This document shows, piece after piece, positions 1 to 12,382 of a stretch of 64,000 bases of DNA. A program made the position numbers and the translations under genes. A model generated the notes under the pieces. The model saw nothing but the letters and a program-made list of their open reading frames with translations. It did not search any database and was not told where the DNA came from. The stretch spans positions 226,152-290,151 of the forward strand of contig NZ_BMTT01000009.1 of the NCBI RefSeq assembly GCF_014649815.1. Direction: 5' to 3'. Source of the stretch: Streptomyces mutabilis (GTDB lineage Bacteria; Actinomycetota; Actinomycetes; Streptomycetales; Streptomycetaceae). Positions within the stretch are counted from its first letter, which is position 1, and the number at the start of each line of letters is the position of its first letter.

Positions 1-1272
1 GACCACGGCCAGCCACGCCCGGATCACGACCAGCCGCGCAGCGACTACGACCAGCCACGGGTCGACTACGACCAGCAGCGCGGCGACTACGACCAGCGCG
101 GCCCCCGCCGGGACCTGCCCGAACCCCCGTCCGGCTCCGGCCACGTGCACCGCGGCGGCCCCGTCGGTCCCGGCCCCGCGACCGGCGCCCCCGGCCCACT
201 GGCCGCACAGCCGGCACCGGCCGCCGGACCGGGCGAGCCGACCGCACGCCTCAATCCGAAGTACCTCTTCGACACCTTCGTCATCGGGGCCTCCAACCGC
301 TTCGCCCACGCCGCGGCCGTCGCCGTCGCCGAAGCCCCCGCGAAGGCCTACAACCCGCTCTTCATCTACGGGGAGTCGGGACTCGGCAAGACCCACCTCC
401 TGCACGCCATCGGGCACTACGCCCGCAGCCTCTACCCCGGCACGCGCGTGCGGTACGTGAGCTCCGAGGAGTTCACCAACGAGTTCATCAACTCCATCCG
501 CGACGGCAAGGGCGACAGCTTCCGCAAGCGGTACCGCGAGATGGACATCCTGCTCGTCGACGACATCCAGTTCCTGGCGGACAAGGAGTCGACGCAGGAG
601 GAGTTCTTCCACACCTTCAACACCCTCCACAACGCCAACAAGCAGATCGTGCTCTCCAGCGACCGGCCGCCCAAGCAGCTGGTCACCCTGGAGGACCGGC
701 TGCGGAACCGCTTCGAGTGGGGGCTGATCACCGACGTCCAGCCGCCCGAACTGGAGACGCGCATCGCGATCCTGCGCAAGAAGGCGGTGCAGGAGCAGCT
801 CAACGCCCCGCCCGAGGTGCTGGAGTTCATCGCCTCGCGGATCTCGCGCAACATCCGTGAGCTGGAGGGCGCGCTGATCCGGGTGACGGCGTTCGCGTCG
901 CTCAATCGACAGCCGGTGGACCTCGGGCTGACGGAGATCGTCCTCAAGGACCTGATCCCCGGCGGGGAGGATTCGACGCCGGAGATCACCTCGACGGCCA
1001 TCATGAGCGAGACCGCCGACTACTTCGGCCTCACGGTGGAGGACCTGTGCGGCAGCTCGCGCGGCCGCCAGCTGGTGACGGCGCGGCAGATCGCGATGTA
1101 CCTGTGCCGTGAGTTGACGGACCTGTCCCTGCCGAAGATCGGCGCGCTGTTCGGCGGGCGGGACCACACCACGGTGATGCACGCCGACCGCAAGATCCGC
1201 AATCTGATGGCCGAGCGGCGCTCCATCTACAACCAGGTCACCGAACTGACCAACCGCATCAAGAACGGCTGA
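1..1272 (+). CDS. dnaA: Chromosomal replication initiator DnaA (5' end missing)
   Basis: Initiator ATPase that binds DnaA boxes in oriC and opens the origin. The frame is open from base 1, so the start codon and N-terminal domain I lie outside the window. The first 50 or so codons encode an Asp/Tyr/Gln/Arg-rich, proline-rich linker (domain II) with repeats of the type DYDQ, fitting the long domain II of Streptomyces DnaA. Then come the AAA+ core with Walker A GESGLGKT, Walker B LLVDDIQF and the sensor region, and the C-terminal DNA-binding domain with the DnaA signature [14 protein letters not shown]. It ends at TGA 1270-1272 and is followed by a strong hairpin and then oriC. A GTG at 145 is internal, not the real start. 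Confidence 0.97.
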   Translation, partial: DHGQPRPDHDQPRSDYDQPRVDYDQQRGDYDQRGPRRDLPEPPSGSGHVHRGGPVGPGPATGAPGPLAAQPAPAAGPGEPTARLNPKYLFDTFVIGASNRFAHAAAVAVAEAPAKAYNPLFIYGESGLGKTHLLHAIGHYARSLYPGTRVRYVSSEEFTNEFINSIRDGKGDSFRKRYREMDILLVDDIQFLADKESTQEEFFHTFNTLHNANKQIVLSSDRPPKQLVTLEDRLRNRFEWGLITDVQPPELETRIAILRKKAVQEQLNAPPEVLEFIASRISRNIRELEGALIRVTAFASLNRQPVDLGLTEIVLKDLIPGGEDSTPEITSTAIMSETADYFGLTVEDLCGSSRGRQLVTARQIAMYLCRELTDLSLPKIGALFGGRDHTTVMHADRKIRNLMAERRSIYNQVTELTNRIKNG

Positions 1273-1294
1273 GAGCCGCCGGCACCGGCTTCCG

Positions 1295-1320
1295 GGGCGC
1301 CCCGGACCCCCGGGGCGCCC
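1295..1320 (+). terminator. Terminator of dnaA
   Basis: A perfect 11-bp stem, GGGCGCCCCGG (1295-1305) and CCGGGGCGCCC (1310-1320), with a 4-nt loop and then TTTCT. It lies 23 bp after the dnaA stop and separates dnaA transcription from oriC. Confidence 0.8.
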
Positions 1321-2238
1321 TTTCTCGCCGCGGCACCGCCCCCGCGCCACCACCGCGACCACCGAGCTACCGGCGCGCCACCGCCGTGCCGCCGTGCCGC
1401 CGCCATGCCATCGCCCGACCACAGACCCGCAACCACCGCCACACCGCACCGTCCCCGCTGTTCGATTACCTGCCGGGTTACGGCCGCCCTCCACAGATGC
1501 GGCAACTTTTTTCCGTCCACACCTTGGGGACTGGGAAGTTGTCCCGATCCTGTCCACAGGCCAGGCTGTTGAGGAAGCATCAGGGCAGGTCAGCCGCCTG
1601 TGGATTCGTGGACGAACGATCTCCACAGCCTGTGGACGACGGGCTGGTGCACAAGTTGTGCATCGAGTTGTCCACGGCCAACCCACAGGCTGTACCCGGT
1701 TGTCCCCAGCGATCCCCTGCTTCTCCACACCTCTGTCCACTGTTCGGCAACACAACGCGCCCTTTCACCGCGTCGAGTGAAAGCCATCACACCGAGGTGC
1801 CGGATTGGGCTGTGGGAAAGGTGGGTAAAGCTGGGGACGGCCCTGGGGAGAAGTCGCCCCTCCCTGTGCACGGAGTGTGCAGAACTTTCTGTTCTCCACA
1901 GATACGCCCGGTTGTCCACCGGCTCCGCCCACAGGCCCCGTGGACAAAATTCCCGCGCTGACCTGCGCAAACGAGGTTATCCACGGTATCCACAGGCCCT
2001 ACTACTACTCCCAACCAGTAAGAGAGCGGAATTCGTTTCGAAGCGGGCCCTGTGCACAACTCGCCCTCTCGAGCCCGACCGCCCCTCGTCACGACTTGAC
2101 CCCGAAGGGCACCTACTGTCAGTGGGGTGCGTCAGACTGTTCTCCGGTGTTCTGCCCCGGACGGGGACCGACGACACCGAGTCAGACGACGAAGCCAGGC
2201 AGGGCGAGAAGCGCCGGCAACAGCAGGAGGCGGCAACA
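1321..2238. other. oriC: Replication origin oriC with many DnaA boxes
   Basis: A non-coding stretch of about 0.9 kb between dnaA and dnaN, filled with 9-mers of the family (T/C)(T/C)(G/A/C/T)TCCACA on both strands. Boxes I can place: 1487-1495, 1513-1521, 1550-1558, 1599-1607 (reverse), 1619-1627, 1631-1639 (reverse), 1668-1676, 1700-1708 (weak), 1721-1729, 1733-1741, 1892-1900 (TTCTCCACA), 1912-1920, 1939-1947 (reverse CGTGGACAA), 1977-1985 and 1986-1994 (tandem). Size, position and box density match the Streptomyces oriC, which is known to carry about 19 boxes. Reading frames across it are accidental. Confidence 0.95.
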
Positions 2239-3369
2239 GTGAAGATCCGGGTGGAACGCGACGTACTCGCGGAGGCAGTGGCCTGGGCGGCTCGCAGTCT
2301 CCCGGCCCGTCCGCCGGCGCCTGTCCTCGCGGGCCTGCTGCTGAAGGCCGAGGAGGGGCAGCTGAGCCTGTCCAGCTTCGACTACGAGGTCTCCGCGCGG
2401 GTGTCGGTGGAGGCGGAGATCGAGGAGGAGGGCACGGTCCTCGTCTCCGGGCGCCTGCTCGCCGACATCTCCCGCGCCCTTCCCAACCGGCCGGTGGAGA
2501 TCTCCACAGACGGTGTACGGGCGACGGTGGTCTGCGGGTCCTCGCGGTTCACCCTCCACACCCTGCCGGTGGAGGAGTACCCGGCGCTGCCGCAGATGCC
2601 GGAGGCCACGGGCACCGTCCCCGGTGAAGTCTTCGCCTCGGCCGTGCAGCAGGTCGCCATCGCCGCGGGCCGCGACGACACGTTGCCCGTCCTCACCGGT
2701 GTGCGCATCGAGATCGAGGGCGACTCGGTGACGCTGGCCTCCACCGACCGCTACCGCTTCGCCGTCCGCGAGTTCCTGTGGAAGCCGGAGAATCCGGAGG
2801 TCTCCGCGGTCGCCCTGGTGCCGGCGAAGACGCTGCAGGACACCGCCAAGGCGCTGACCAGCGGTGACCAGGTGATCCTGGCTCTGTCCGGTTCCGGTGC
2901 GGGTGAGGGTCTGATCGGTTTCGAGGGTGCGGGCCGCCGGACGACGACGCGTCTGCTGGAGGGTGACCTCCCGAAGTACAAGACGCTGTTCCCGACGGAG
3001 TTCAACAGCGTCGCCGTGATCGAGACCGCCCCCTTCGTGGAGGCCGTCAAGCGCGTTGCCCTGGTCGCCGAGCGCAACACCCCGGTGCGGCTCAGCTTCG
3101 AGCAGGGCGTGCTGATCCTGGAGGCAGGTTCCAGCGACGACGCACAGGCTGTGGAAAGGGTCGACGCCCAGCTGGAGGGCGACGACATCTCGATCGCCTT
3201 CAACCCGACGTTCCTGCTGGACGGTCTGAGTGCCATCGACTCCCCGGTGGCCCAGCTGTCCTTCACGACGTCCACGAAGCCGGCGCTGCTCAGCGGCAAG
3301 CCGGCCCTGGACGCCGAGGCGGACGAGGCCTACAAGTACCTGATCATGCCGGTGCGGCTGAGCGGCTGA
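2239..3369 (+). CDS. dnaN: DNA polymerase III beta subunit (sliding clamp)
   Basis: Ring-shaped processivity clamp for DNA polymerase III. I chose the GTG at 2239 (protein begins MKIRVERDVLAEAV), preceded by AGGAGG at 2225-2230. This gives 376 residues, the normal size. The frame is open much further upstream, but that part is oriC. The three clamp domains are complete, ending in LIMPVRLSG, the conserved C-terminus. A DnaA-box-like sequence also occurs inside the gene near 2503-2512. It is the first gene to the right of oriC and is transcribed away from it. Confidence 0.97.
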   Translation: MKIRVERDVLAEAVAWAARSLPARPPAPVLAGLLLKAEEGQLSLSSFDYEVSARVSVEAEIEEEGTVLVSGRLLADISRALPNRPVEISTDGVRATVVCGSSRFTLHTLPVEEYPALPQMPEATGTVPGEVFASAVQQVAIAAGRDDTLPVLTGVRIEIEGDSVTLASTDRYRFAVREFLWKPENPEVSAVALVPAKTLQDTAKALTSGDQVILALSGSGAGEGLIGFEGAGRRTTTRLLEGDLPKYKTLFPTEFNSVAVIETAPFVEAVKRVALVAERNTPVRLSFEQGVLILEAGSSDDAQAVERVDAQLEGDDISIAFNPTFLLDGLSAIDSPVAQLSFTTSTKPALLSGKPALDAEADEAYKYLIMPVRLSG

Positions 3370-3419
3370 GCGGCTGAGCGGCTGCTCCCTCAGGGGGTCC
3401 GGCAGGGGCCGACGTCCGG

Positions 3420-3428
3420 TTGTCCACA
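3420..3428 (+). promoter_or_regulatory. Consensus DnaA box between dnaN and gnd
   Basis: A perfect TTGTCCACA in the 227-bp gap between dnaN and the 6-phosphogluconate dehydrogenase gene, about 1.4 kb from the centre of oriC. It may be an outlying origin box or may couple transcription of the next gene to DnaA. The rest of the gap shows nothing else clear. Confidence 0.6.
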
Positions 3429-3596
3429 GGCTGAGGACGAACGTGCAGGTGAGGGCGTACGTATGAGCGCGTACGCCCACAGCTGTGCACGGACGTCCGG
3501 GTTTAGGCTCGGGGCGGGTACGAAAGTGCCGCGGCACGCCTTCCGGCCGGTCGGACGTGCCGCCCCGCCACCTCGCACACCTAAGGAACGCAACTG

Positions 3597-4472
3597 ATGG
3601 AGCTCGGTCTCGTCGGCCTCGGCAAGATGGGCGGCAACATGCGCGAGCGGATCCGCCGCGCGGGCCACACCGTCGTCGGATACGACCGCAATCCCGACCT
3701 CGCCGATGTCCACAGCCTGGACGAGCTTGTGGGCAAGCTCGAGGGCCCGCGCGTGGTCTGGGTGATGGTCCCGGCAGGTGAGGCCACTCAGGCCACCATC
3801 GACCGTCTCGGCGAGCTGTTGGAGCCCGGTGACGTCGTCGTGGACGGCGGCAACTCCCGCTGGACGGACGACGAGAAGCACGCCGAGGAGCTGGCAGCCA
3901 AGGGCATAGGCTTCGTCGACTGCGGTGTCTCCGGTGGCGTGTGGGGCCTGGAGAACGGCTACGCGCTGATGTACGGCGGCGACGCGGAGAACGTCGCGAA
4001 GGTGCAGCCGATCTTCGATGCCCTCAAGCCGGAGGGCGACTTCGGTTCCGTGCACGCCGGCAAGGTCGGCGCGGGCCACTTCGCGAAGATGGTCCACAAC
4101 GGCATCGAGTACGCCATGATGCAGGCCTACGCCGAGGGCTGGGAGCTGCTGGAGAAGGTCGACTCCGTGGACAACGTCCGCGAGGTCTTCCGCTCCTGGC
4201 AGGAGGGCACGGTCATCCGGTCCTGGCTGCTGGACCTGGCCGTCAACGCGCTCGACGAAGACGAGCACCTGGGCGGGCTGCGCGGTTACGCGCAGGACTC
4301 CGGTGAGGGACGCTGGACCGTGGAGGCCGCGATCGACAACGCGGTGCCGCTGCCGGCGATCACCGCGTCGCTGTTCGCGCGGTTCGCGTCCCGGCAGGAC
4401 GACTCGCCGCAGATGAAGATGATCGCCGCGCTGCGCAACCAGTTCGGCGGCCACGCGGTCGAGAAGAAGTAG
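3597..4472 (+). CDS. gnd: 6-phosphogluconate dehydrogenase (decarboxylating), short form
   Basis: Oxidises 6-phosphogluconate to ribulose 5-phosphate and CO2. It has 291 residues, the short (about 300-residue) bacterial form. The N-terminal Rossmann motif is [12 protein letters not shown] (residues 4-15). The family substrate-binding signature [16 protein letters not shown] is near residues 104-119. KMVHNGIEY near residue 170 carries the catalytic Lys. The C-terminus ends in the conserved [13 protein letters not shown] at 3597 follows AAGGAACG. It sits between dnaN and recF, the usual place in Streptomyces. Whether it prefers NAD or NADP cannot be told from the sequence alone. Confidence 0.93.
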   Translation: MELGLVGLGKMGGNMRERIRRAGHTVVGYDRNPDLADVHSLDELVGKLEGPRVVWVMVPAGEATQATIDRLGELLEPGDVVVDGGNSRWTDDEKHAEELAAKGIGFVDCGVSGGVWGLENGYALMYGGDAENVAKVQPIFDALKPEGDFGSVHAGKVGAGHFAKMVHNGIEYAMMQAYAEGWELLEKVDSVDNVREVFRSWQEGTVIRSWLLDLAVNALDEDEHLGGLRGYAQDSGEGRWTVEAAIDNAVPLPAITASLFARFASRQDDSPQMKMIAALRNQFGGHAVEKK

Positions 4473-4501
4473 CGAAAGGCTGGGGAGGTCGGCGCACGAC
4501 C

Positions 4502-5623
4502 ATGCACGTCACGCATCTGTCGCTGGCCGACTTCCGCTCGTACGCCCGGGTCGAGGTCCCGCTGGACCCGGGCGTCACGGCCTTCGTCGGTCCGAACGGG
4601 CAGGGCAAGACCAACCTGGTCGAGGCGGTCGGCTACCTGGCCACCCTCGGCAGCCACCGGGTCTCCTCCGACGCCCCCCTGGTCCGCATGGGTGCCGAGC
4701 GGGCCGTGATCCGTGCCCAGGTCCGGCAGGGTGAGCGGCAGCAGCTGATCGAGCTGGAGCTGAACCCGGGCAAGGCCAACCGCGCCCGCATCAACAGGTC
4801 CTCGCAGGTCAGGCCCCGTGATGTGCTCGGCATCGTCCGTAGCGTCCTGTTCGCGCCCGAGGATCTCGCCCTGGTCAAGGGCGACCCTGGGGAACGGCGT
4901 CGCTTCCTGGACGAGCTGATCACGGCGCGCTCCCCGCGCATGGCCGGTGTGCGCTCCGACTACGACCGGGTCCTCAAGCAGCGCAACACCTTGCTGAAGT
5001 CGGCCGCGCTGGCCCGCCGGCACGGTGGACGCACGATGGACCTGTCCACGCTGGACGTCTGGGACCAGCACCTCGCGCGCGCGGGCGCCGAACTCCTCGC
5101 TCAGCGTCTGGACCTGATCGCCGCCGTGCAGCCGCTGGCCGACAAGGCGTACGAGCAGCTGGCCCCGGGCGGCGGCCCCCTCGCCCTGGAGTACAAGCCG
5201 TCGGCGCCCGGCGAGTCGCACACGCGCGAGGACCTGTACGAGCAGCTGATGGGGGCGCTCGCCGAGGCCCGCAAGCAGGAGATCGAGCGGGGCGTCACCC
5301 TGGTGGGGCCGCACCGGGACGACCTGCTGCTGAAGCTCGGTTCGCTGCCCGCCAAGGGCTACGCGTCCCACGGCGAGTCGTGGTCGTACGCGCTGGCGCT
5401 GCGCCTGGCCTCGTTCGATCTGCTGCGGGCGGAGGGCAACGAGCCGGTCCTCGTCCTGGACGACGTCTTCGCCGAGCTGGACGCACGGCGTCGGGAGCGG
5501 CTGGCGGAGCTGGTGGCGCCCGGTGAGCAGGTGCTGGTGACTGCCGCGGTCGACGACGATGTGCCGGCCGTGCTGGCCGGTGCGCGGTTCGCGGTGGCGG
5601 AGGGGACGGTGGAGCGCGTATGA
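4502..5623 (+). CDS. recF: DNA replication and repair protein RecF
   Basis: SMC-like ATPase that helps load RecA at single-strand gaps. It has 373 residues. Walker A GPNGQGKT is at residues 30-37, the ABC-type signature is near [16 protein letters not shown], and Walker B is [11 protein letters not shown] near residue 325. ATG 4502 is preceded by GGGGAGG. The stop overlaps the start of the DUF721 gene by ATGA, so the two are translationally coupled. Confidence 0.97.
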   Translation: MHVTHLSLADFRSYARVEVPLDPGVTAFVGPNGQGKTNLVEAVGYLATLGSHRVSSDAPLVRMGAERAVIRAQVRQGERQQLIELELNPGKANRARINRSSQVRPRDVLGIVRSVLFAPEDLALVKGDPGERRRFLDELITARSPRMAGVRSDYDRVLKQRNTLLKSAALARRHGGRTMDLSTLDVWDQHLARAGAELLAQRLDLIAAVQPLADKAYEQLAPGGGPLALEYKPSAPGESHTREDLYEQLMGALAEARKQEIERGVTLVGPHRDDLLLKLGSLPAKGYASHGESWSYALALRLASFDLLRAEGNEPVLVLDDVFAELDARRRERLAELVAPGEQVLVTAAVDDDVPAVLAGARFAVAEGTVERV

Positions 5624-6192
5624 GCGCGCAGGGACCGCTTCCCGGCCGACCGTCCGGCGATCGGGGCCCGGGTCAGGGAGATCCGGAGCCTTCGGGCGTC
5701 GACCTGGCCCGTGTCGCGCTCAGGGCGGCGCGCGAGGCGGCACGCGCGCGTGGGGATGCCGCGCAGCAGAAGAAGCAGGCGCGCCGCGGTGGCCTGCGTT
5801 CCGGTGCGCGCGCCGACGGTCGTGACCCGATGGCGCTGGGGTCGGCGATCAACCGGCTGATCACCGAGCGCGGCTGGGAGACGCCGGCCGCGGTGGGCGG
5901 CGTGATGGGGCGCTGGCCGCAGATCGTCGGCGAGGACGTGGCGAAGCACTGTGTGCCGGAGCGGTACGACGAGGACGAGCGGGTGTTGATCGTCCGCTGC
6001 GACTCGACGGCGTGGGCGACGAATCTGCGGTTGCTCGCGCCGACGCTGGTGGCGCGGCTCAACGAGGACCTCGGGCACGGGTCGGTTCGGATGATCAAGG
6101 TGCTGGGACCGGGTGGTCCCGGGGGTGCCGGTCGTCGGTACGGTCCGTTGCGCGCACCTGGCAGCCGGGGGCCGGGAGACACCTACGGGTGA
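5620..6192 (+). CDS. DUF721 (DciA-like) protein
   Basis: Protein of 190 residues with a charged, Ala/Arg-rich N-terminus and a conserved C-terminal domain (about residues 70-160) with the motif [22 protein letters not shown]721 is the family of DciA, a loader of the replicative helicase in bacteria without DnaC/DnaI. The conserved place between recF and gyrB supports a replication role. The start ATG overlaps the recF stop (ATGA). The family assignment is firm; the helicase-loading role here rests on family knowledge. Confidence 0.85.
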   Translation: MSAQGPLPGRPSGDRGPGQGDPEPSGVDLARVALRAAREAARARGDAAQQKKQARRGGLRSGARADGRDPMALGSAINRLITERGWETPAAVGGVMGRWPQIVGEDVAKHCVPERYDEDERVLIVRCDSTAWATNLRLLAPTLVARLNEDLGHGSVRMIKVLGPGGPGGAGRRYGPLRAPGSRGPGDTYG

Positions 6193-8698
<2,506 letters not shown>

Positions 8699-8740
8699 GT
8701 CGGTCTCAGCTGACCGCACCAGGAAGGACCTTCACCAGCA

Positions 8741-11335
8741 ATGACCGACGAGAACACCCCTGTGACGACGCCCGAGGGTGACGCCCTCGCCATGCGTGTC
8801 GAGCCCGTCGGGCTCGAGACGGAGATGCAGCGCTCGTACCTCGACTACGCGATGTCCGTCATCGTCTCGCGTGCGCTGCCCGACGTCCGCGACGGCCTCA
8901 AGCCCGTCCACCGGCGCGTGCTGTACGCGATGTACGACGGCGGCTACCGCCCCGAGCGCGGCTTCTACAAGTGCGCCCGCGTCGTCGGCGACGTCATGGG
9001 CAACTACCACCCGCACGGCGACTCCTCCATCTACGACGCCCTGGTCCGCCTCGCCCAGCCCTGGTCGATGCGCATGCCGCTCGTCGATTCCAACGGCAAC
9101 TTCGGCTCGCCGGGCAACGACCCGGCGGCGGCCATGCGGTACACCGAGTGCAAGATGGCGCCGCTGTCGATGGAGATGGTCCGCGACATCGACGAGGAGA
9201 CCGTCGACTTCACGGACAACTACGACGGCCGCTCCCAGGAACCGACCGTCCTGCCTGCCCGCTTCCCGAACCTGCTGATCAACGGCTCGGCCGGTATCGC
9301 GGTCGGTATGGCGACCAACATCCCGCCGCACAACCTGCGCGAGGTCGCGGCCGGCGCCCAGTGGTACCTGGAGAACTACGAGGCCTCGCACGAGGAGCTG
9401 CTGGACGCGCTCATCGAACGCATCAAGGGCCCCGACTTCCCGACCGGTGCCCTGGTGGTGGGCCGCAGGGGCATCGAGGAGGCCTACCGCACCGGGCGCG
9501 GCTCGATCACCATGCGCGCGGTGGTCGAGGTGGAGGAGATCCAGAACCGCCAGTGCCTGGTGGTCACGGAGCTGCCCTACCAGGTCAACCCGGACAACCT
9601 CGCGCAGAAGATCGCCGACCTGGTGAAGGACGGCAAGATCGGCGGCATCGCGGACGTCCGCGACGAGACGTCGTCGCGCACCGGGCAGCGCCTGGTCATC
9701 GTCCTCAAGCGGGACGCGGTCGCCAAGGTCGTCCTGAACAACCTGTACAAGCACACCGACCTGCAGACCAACTTCGGCGCCAACATGCTGGCCCTGGTCG
9801 ACGGCGTGCCGCGCACCCTGTCCCTGGACGCGTTCATCCGTCACTGGGTGAACCACCAGATCGAGGTCATCGTCCGCCGTACGCGCTTCCGCCTGCGCAA
9901 GGCGGAGGAGCGGGCGCACATCCTGCGCGGTCTGCTCAAGGCCCTGGACGCGATCGACGAGGTCATCGCGCTGATCCGGCGCAGCGACACCGTCGAGATC
10001 GCCCGCGGCGGCCTGATGGACCTCCTCGACATCGACGAGATCCAGGCCAACGCGATCCTGGAGATGCAGCTGCGGCGCCTGGCGGCCCTGGAGCGGCAGA
10101 AGATCGTCCAGGAGCACGACGAACTCCAGGCGAAGATCAACGAGTACAAAGAGATCCTGGCCTCCCCGGTCCGCCAGCGCGGCATCGTCAGCGCGGAGCT
10201 GACGGCGCTGGTCGAGAAGTACGGCGACGACCGCAAGACCAAGCTGATCCCGTACGAGGGCGACATGTCCATCGAGGACCTGATCGCCGAGGAGGACATC
10301 GTCGTCACGGTCACCCGGGGCGGCTACATCAAGCGCACCAAGACCGACGACTACCGGGCGCAGAAGCGCGGCGGCAAGGGCGTGCGCGGCACGAAGCTCA
10401 AGGAAGACGACATCGTCAACCACTTCTTCGTGTCCACCACGCACCACTGGCTGCTGTTCTTCACCAACAAGGGCCGGGTCTACCGGGTGAAGGCGTACGA
10501 GCTGCCCGACGCCGGCCGGGACGCGCGCGGTCAGCACGTGGCGAACCTGCTGGCCTTCCAGCCGGACGAGACGATCGCCCAGATCCGTGCGATCCGTGAC
10601 TACGAGGCGGTGCCCTACCTGGTCCTGGCCACCAAGGCGGGCCTGGTGAAGAAGACGCCGCTGAAGGACTACGACTCGCCGCGTTCCGGTGGCGTGATCG
10701 CCATCAACCTGCGCGAGCAGCAGGACGGCAGCGACGACGAGCTGATCGGAGCCGAACTCGTCTCGGCCGAGGACGATCTGCTGCTGATCAGCAAGAAGGC
10801 GCAGTCGATCAGGTTCACCGCCTCCGACGACACGCTGCGGCCCATGGGCCGTGCCACCTCGGGCGTGAAGGGCATGAGTTTCCGCGAAGGGGACGAACTG
10901 CTCTCGATGAATGTTGTTCGAGCCGGTACGTTCGTGTTCACTGCCACCGACGGCGGATACGCGAAGCGGACCTCCGTCGACGAGTACCGCGTCCAGGGCC
11001 GTGGCGGCCTCGGCATCAAGGCTGCGAAGATCGTCGAGGACCGTGGATCGCTCGTGGGCGCGCTGGTGGTCGAGGAGCACGACGAGATCCTCGCCATCAC
11101 ACTCTCGGGCGGTGTGATTCGTACGCGAGTCAGCGAGGTCAGGGAGACGGGCCGTGACACCATGGGCGTCCAGCTGATCAATCTGGGCAAGCGCGATGCC
11201 GTGGTCGGCATCGCGCGCAACGCCGAGGCGGGACGCGAGGCGGAGGAGGTCGACGGCGACGTGGTCGTCGACGAGGCCGCCGAGGGTGCCGCGACCACCG
11301 GCATGGACGAGGGTGAGGCGCCCTCGGCCGAGTAG
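8741..11335 (+). CDS. gyrA: DNA gyrase subunit A
   Basis: Breakage-reunion subunit of gyrase, 864 residues. The catalytic tyrosine is Tyr134 in [10 protein letters not shown]. The quinolone-determining region reads [19 protein letters not shown], with Ser95 and Asp99 at the positions equal to E. coli Ser83 and Asp87, so it has the sensitive-type residues. The C-terminal beta-pinwheel carries the GyrA-box type sequence QKRGGKG (near residue 545) and further blades. The tail is acidic ([15 protein letters not shown]). ATG 8741 follows AGGAAGGA. The very long reverse-strand reading frame over this gene is a shadow. Confidence 0.97.
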   Translation: MTDENTPVTTPEGDALAMRVEPVGLETEMQRSYLDYAMSVIVSRALPDVRDGLKPVHRRVLYAMYDGGYRPERGFYKCARVVGDVMGNYHPHGDSSIYDALVRLAQPWSMRMPLVDSNGNFGSPGNDPAAAMRYTECKMAPLSMEMVRDIDEETVDFTDNYDGRSQEPTVLPARFPNLLINGSAGIAVGMATNIPPHNLREVAAGAQWYLENYEASHEELLDALIERIKGPDFPTGALVVGRRGIEEAYRTGRGSITMRAVVEVEEIQNRQCLVVTELPYQVNPDNLAQKIADLVKDGKIGGIADVRDETSSRTGQRLVIVLKRDAVAKVVLNNLYKHTDLQTNFGANMLALVDGVPRTLSLDAFIRHWVNHQIEVIVRRTRFRLRKAEERAHILRGLLKALDAIDEVIALIRRSDTVEIARGGLMDLLDIDEIQANAILEMQLRRLAALERQKIVQEHDELQAKINEYKEILASPVRQRGIVSAELTALVEKYGDDRKTKLIPYEGDMSIEDLIAEEDIVVTVTRGGYIKRTKTDDYRAQKRGGKGVRGTKLKEDDIVNHFFVSTTHHWLLFFTNKGRVYRVKAYELPDAGRDARGQHVANLLAFQPDETIAQIRAIRDYEAVPYLVLATKAGLVKKTPLKDYDSPRSGGVIAINLREQQDGSDDELIGAELVSAEDDLLLISKKAQSIRFTASDDTLRPMGRATSGVKGMSFREGDELLSMNVVRAGTFVFTATDGGYAKRTSVDEYRVQGRGGLGIKAAKIVEDRGSLVGALVVEEHDEILAITLSGGVIRTRVSEVRETGRDTMGVQLINLGKRDAVVGIARNAEAGREAEEVDGDVVVDEAAEGAATTGMDEGEAPSAE

Positions 11336-11353
11336 CACGAGGAGAGAGTCATC

Positions 11354-12076
11354 GTGAGCGGAGCCACGGGCGCCGGATCGGCCGGTACCTCCAGGGGTAC
11401 GGAAACGGACGGGGGCGGCCGTGGCTCCGCCACGCGTGCGGCGGATCCGCACACGACTCAGCTGCGCAAGATCGAAGACGGAGCGACCGACTCGCACTCG
11501 GGGAGCTCGTCCCACACGCATTCCCAGGGGGGAACTGTGACGGACACCCGGGGCCAGCAGACCCAGCAGGCGGCCTCGCCGCTGCCGGGAGAACGGCAGC
11601 CCCAGCAGCCCGGCGGCCCGTACCACCCGCCGCAGGCTTACCAGACCCAGGGCGGCAACGCCGCCGCGGTGCGCCGTCCGCGCACCGGCGCCCGCACCGC
11701 GCCCCGCGTCCGCAAGGCGCGTCTGCGCGTGGCCAAGGCGGACCCGTGGTCGGTGATGAAGGTCAGCTTCCTGCTCTCCATCGCGCTCGGCATCTGCACC
11801 ATCGTCGCGGCGGCCGTGCTGTGGATGGTCATGGATGCCATGGGTGTCTTCTCGACCGTCGGCGGCACCATCTCGGAGGCGACCGGCTCCAACGAGTCCA
11901 ACGGCTTCGACCTGCAGTCCTTCCTGTCGCTGCCCAACGTGCTGCTGTTCACGACGGTCATCGCGGTCATCGACGTCGTCCTCGCGACGGCTCTGGCCAC
12001 GCTCGGCGCGTTCATCTACAACCTGTCCGCGGGCTTCGTCGGCGGTGTGGAGCTGACGCTCGCCGAGGACGAGTGA
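11354..12076 (+). CDS. DUF3566 transmembrane protein
   Basis: Protein of 240 residues. The N-terminal half is a hydrophilic, Gly/Ser/Thr/Gln/Pro-rich tail. The second half has two membrane segments (VSFLLSIALGICTIVAAAVLWMV and, after a loop, VLLFTTVIAVIDVVLATALATLG) separated by the region with FDLQSFLSLPNV. This matches DUF3566, found next to gyrA throughout actinomycetes. Its role is unknown; the gene neighbourhood suggests envelope or division functions. The GTG start follows GAGGAGAGAG. There is no gap for a separate promoter after gyrA, so it is probably co-transcribed. Confidence 0.88.
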   Translation: MSGATGAGSAGTSRGTETDGGGRGSATRAADPHTTQLRKIEDGATDSHSGSSSHTHSQGGTVTDTRGQQTQQAASPLPGERQPQQPGGPYHPPQAYQTQGGNAAAVRRPRTGARTAPRVRKARLRVAKADPWSVMKVSFLLSIALGICTIVAAAVLWMVMDAMGVFSTVGGTISEATGSNESNGFDLQSFLSLPNVLLFTTVIAVIDVVLATALATLGAFIYNLSAGFVGGVELTLAEDE

Positions 12077-12107
12077 TCGCCGCTCGCCTGCCCTGCGCCA
12101 ACCGATT

Positions 12108-12136
12108 TTGGGACTGCCCGCCTCGTGCGCTAATCT
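12108..12136 (+). promoter_or_regulatory. Likely promoter of tRNA-Ile
   Basis: TTGGGA (12108-12113) and TAATCT (12131-12136) with a 17-bp spacer, ending 40 bp before the tRNA. Both elements and the spacing fit a vegetative sigma-70 type promoter. Confidence 0.6.
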
Positions 12137-12176
12137 TCAGGAGTCAGCGCGCGGGACACACACCGCAGAGCGCGGC

Positions 12177-12253
12177 GGGGCTATAGCTCAGTTGGTTAGA
12201 GCGCATCCCTGATAAGGATGAGGCCACAGGTTCAAATCCTGTTAGCCCCACCA
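12177..12253 (+). tRNA. tRNA-Ile (GAT), with encoded CCA
   Basis: The acceptor stem GGGGCTA (12177-12183) pairs with TAGCCCC (12243-12249), followed by discriminator A and a genomic CCA. The anticodon stem is CATCC/GGATG with loop CTGATAA, giving anticodon GAT at 12211-12213. The T arm has GGTTCAAATCC. Confidence 0.97.
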
Positions 12254-12260
12254 GCACAGA

Positions 12261-12288
12261 GACCCCCAGTCGGATTCGACTGGGGGTC
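12261..12288 (+). terminator. Terminator after tRNA-Ile
   Basis: A perfect 12-bp stem, GACCCCCAGTCG/CGACTGGGGGTC, with loop GATT, starting 8 bp after the tRNA CCA and followed by TTCTCC. Confidence 0.85.
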
Positions 12289-12300
12289 TTCTCCGTTCGC

Positions 12301-12340
12301 GCCCGGCCGCCGACGACGGGGGATACGGCGGCGGCCGGGC
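12301..12340 (-). terminator. Terminator of the WD40 gene
   Basis: GCCCGGCCGC (12301-12310) pairs with GCGGCCGGGC (12331-12340). It lies 42 bp beyond the stop of the leftward nSTAND/WD40 gene and faces the tRNA terminator. Confidence 0.55.
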
Positions 12341-12382
12341 TGTGGCTCAGGCTAACAAGGGCGGACGGGGCGCGGGAAGGAT

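Noticed and set aside
1600-2238. N-terminal extension of dnaN through oriC
   Set aside because: The strong Shine-Dalgarno and the conserved protein start are at 2239; the upstream part is full of DnaA boxes.
8732-11626. 964-residue reverse-strand frame
   Set aside because: It lies antisense to gyrA, which is certain; in high-GC DNA the reverse frame of a real gene is often open.
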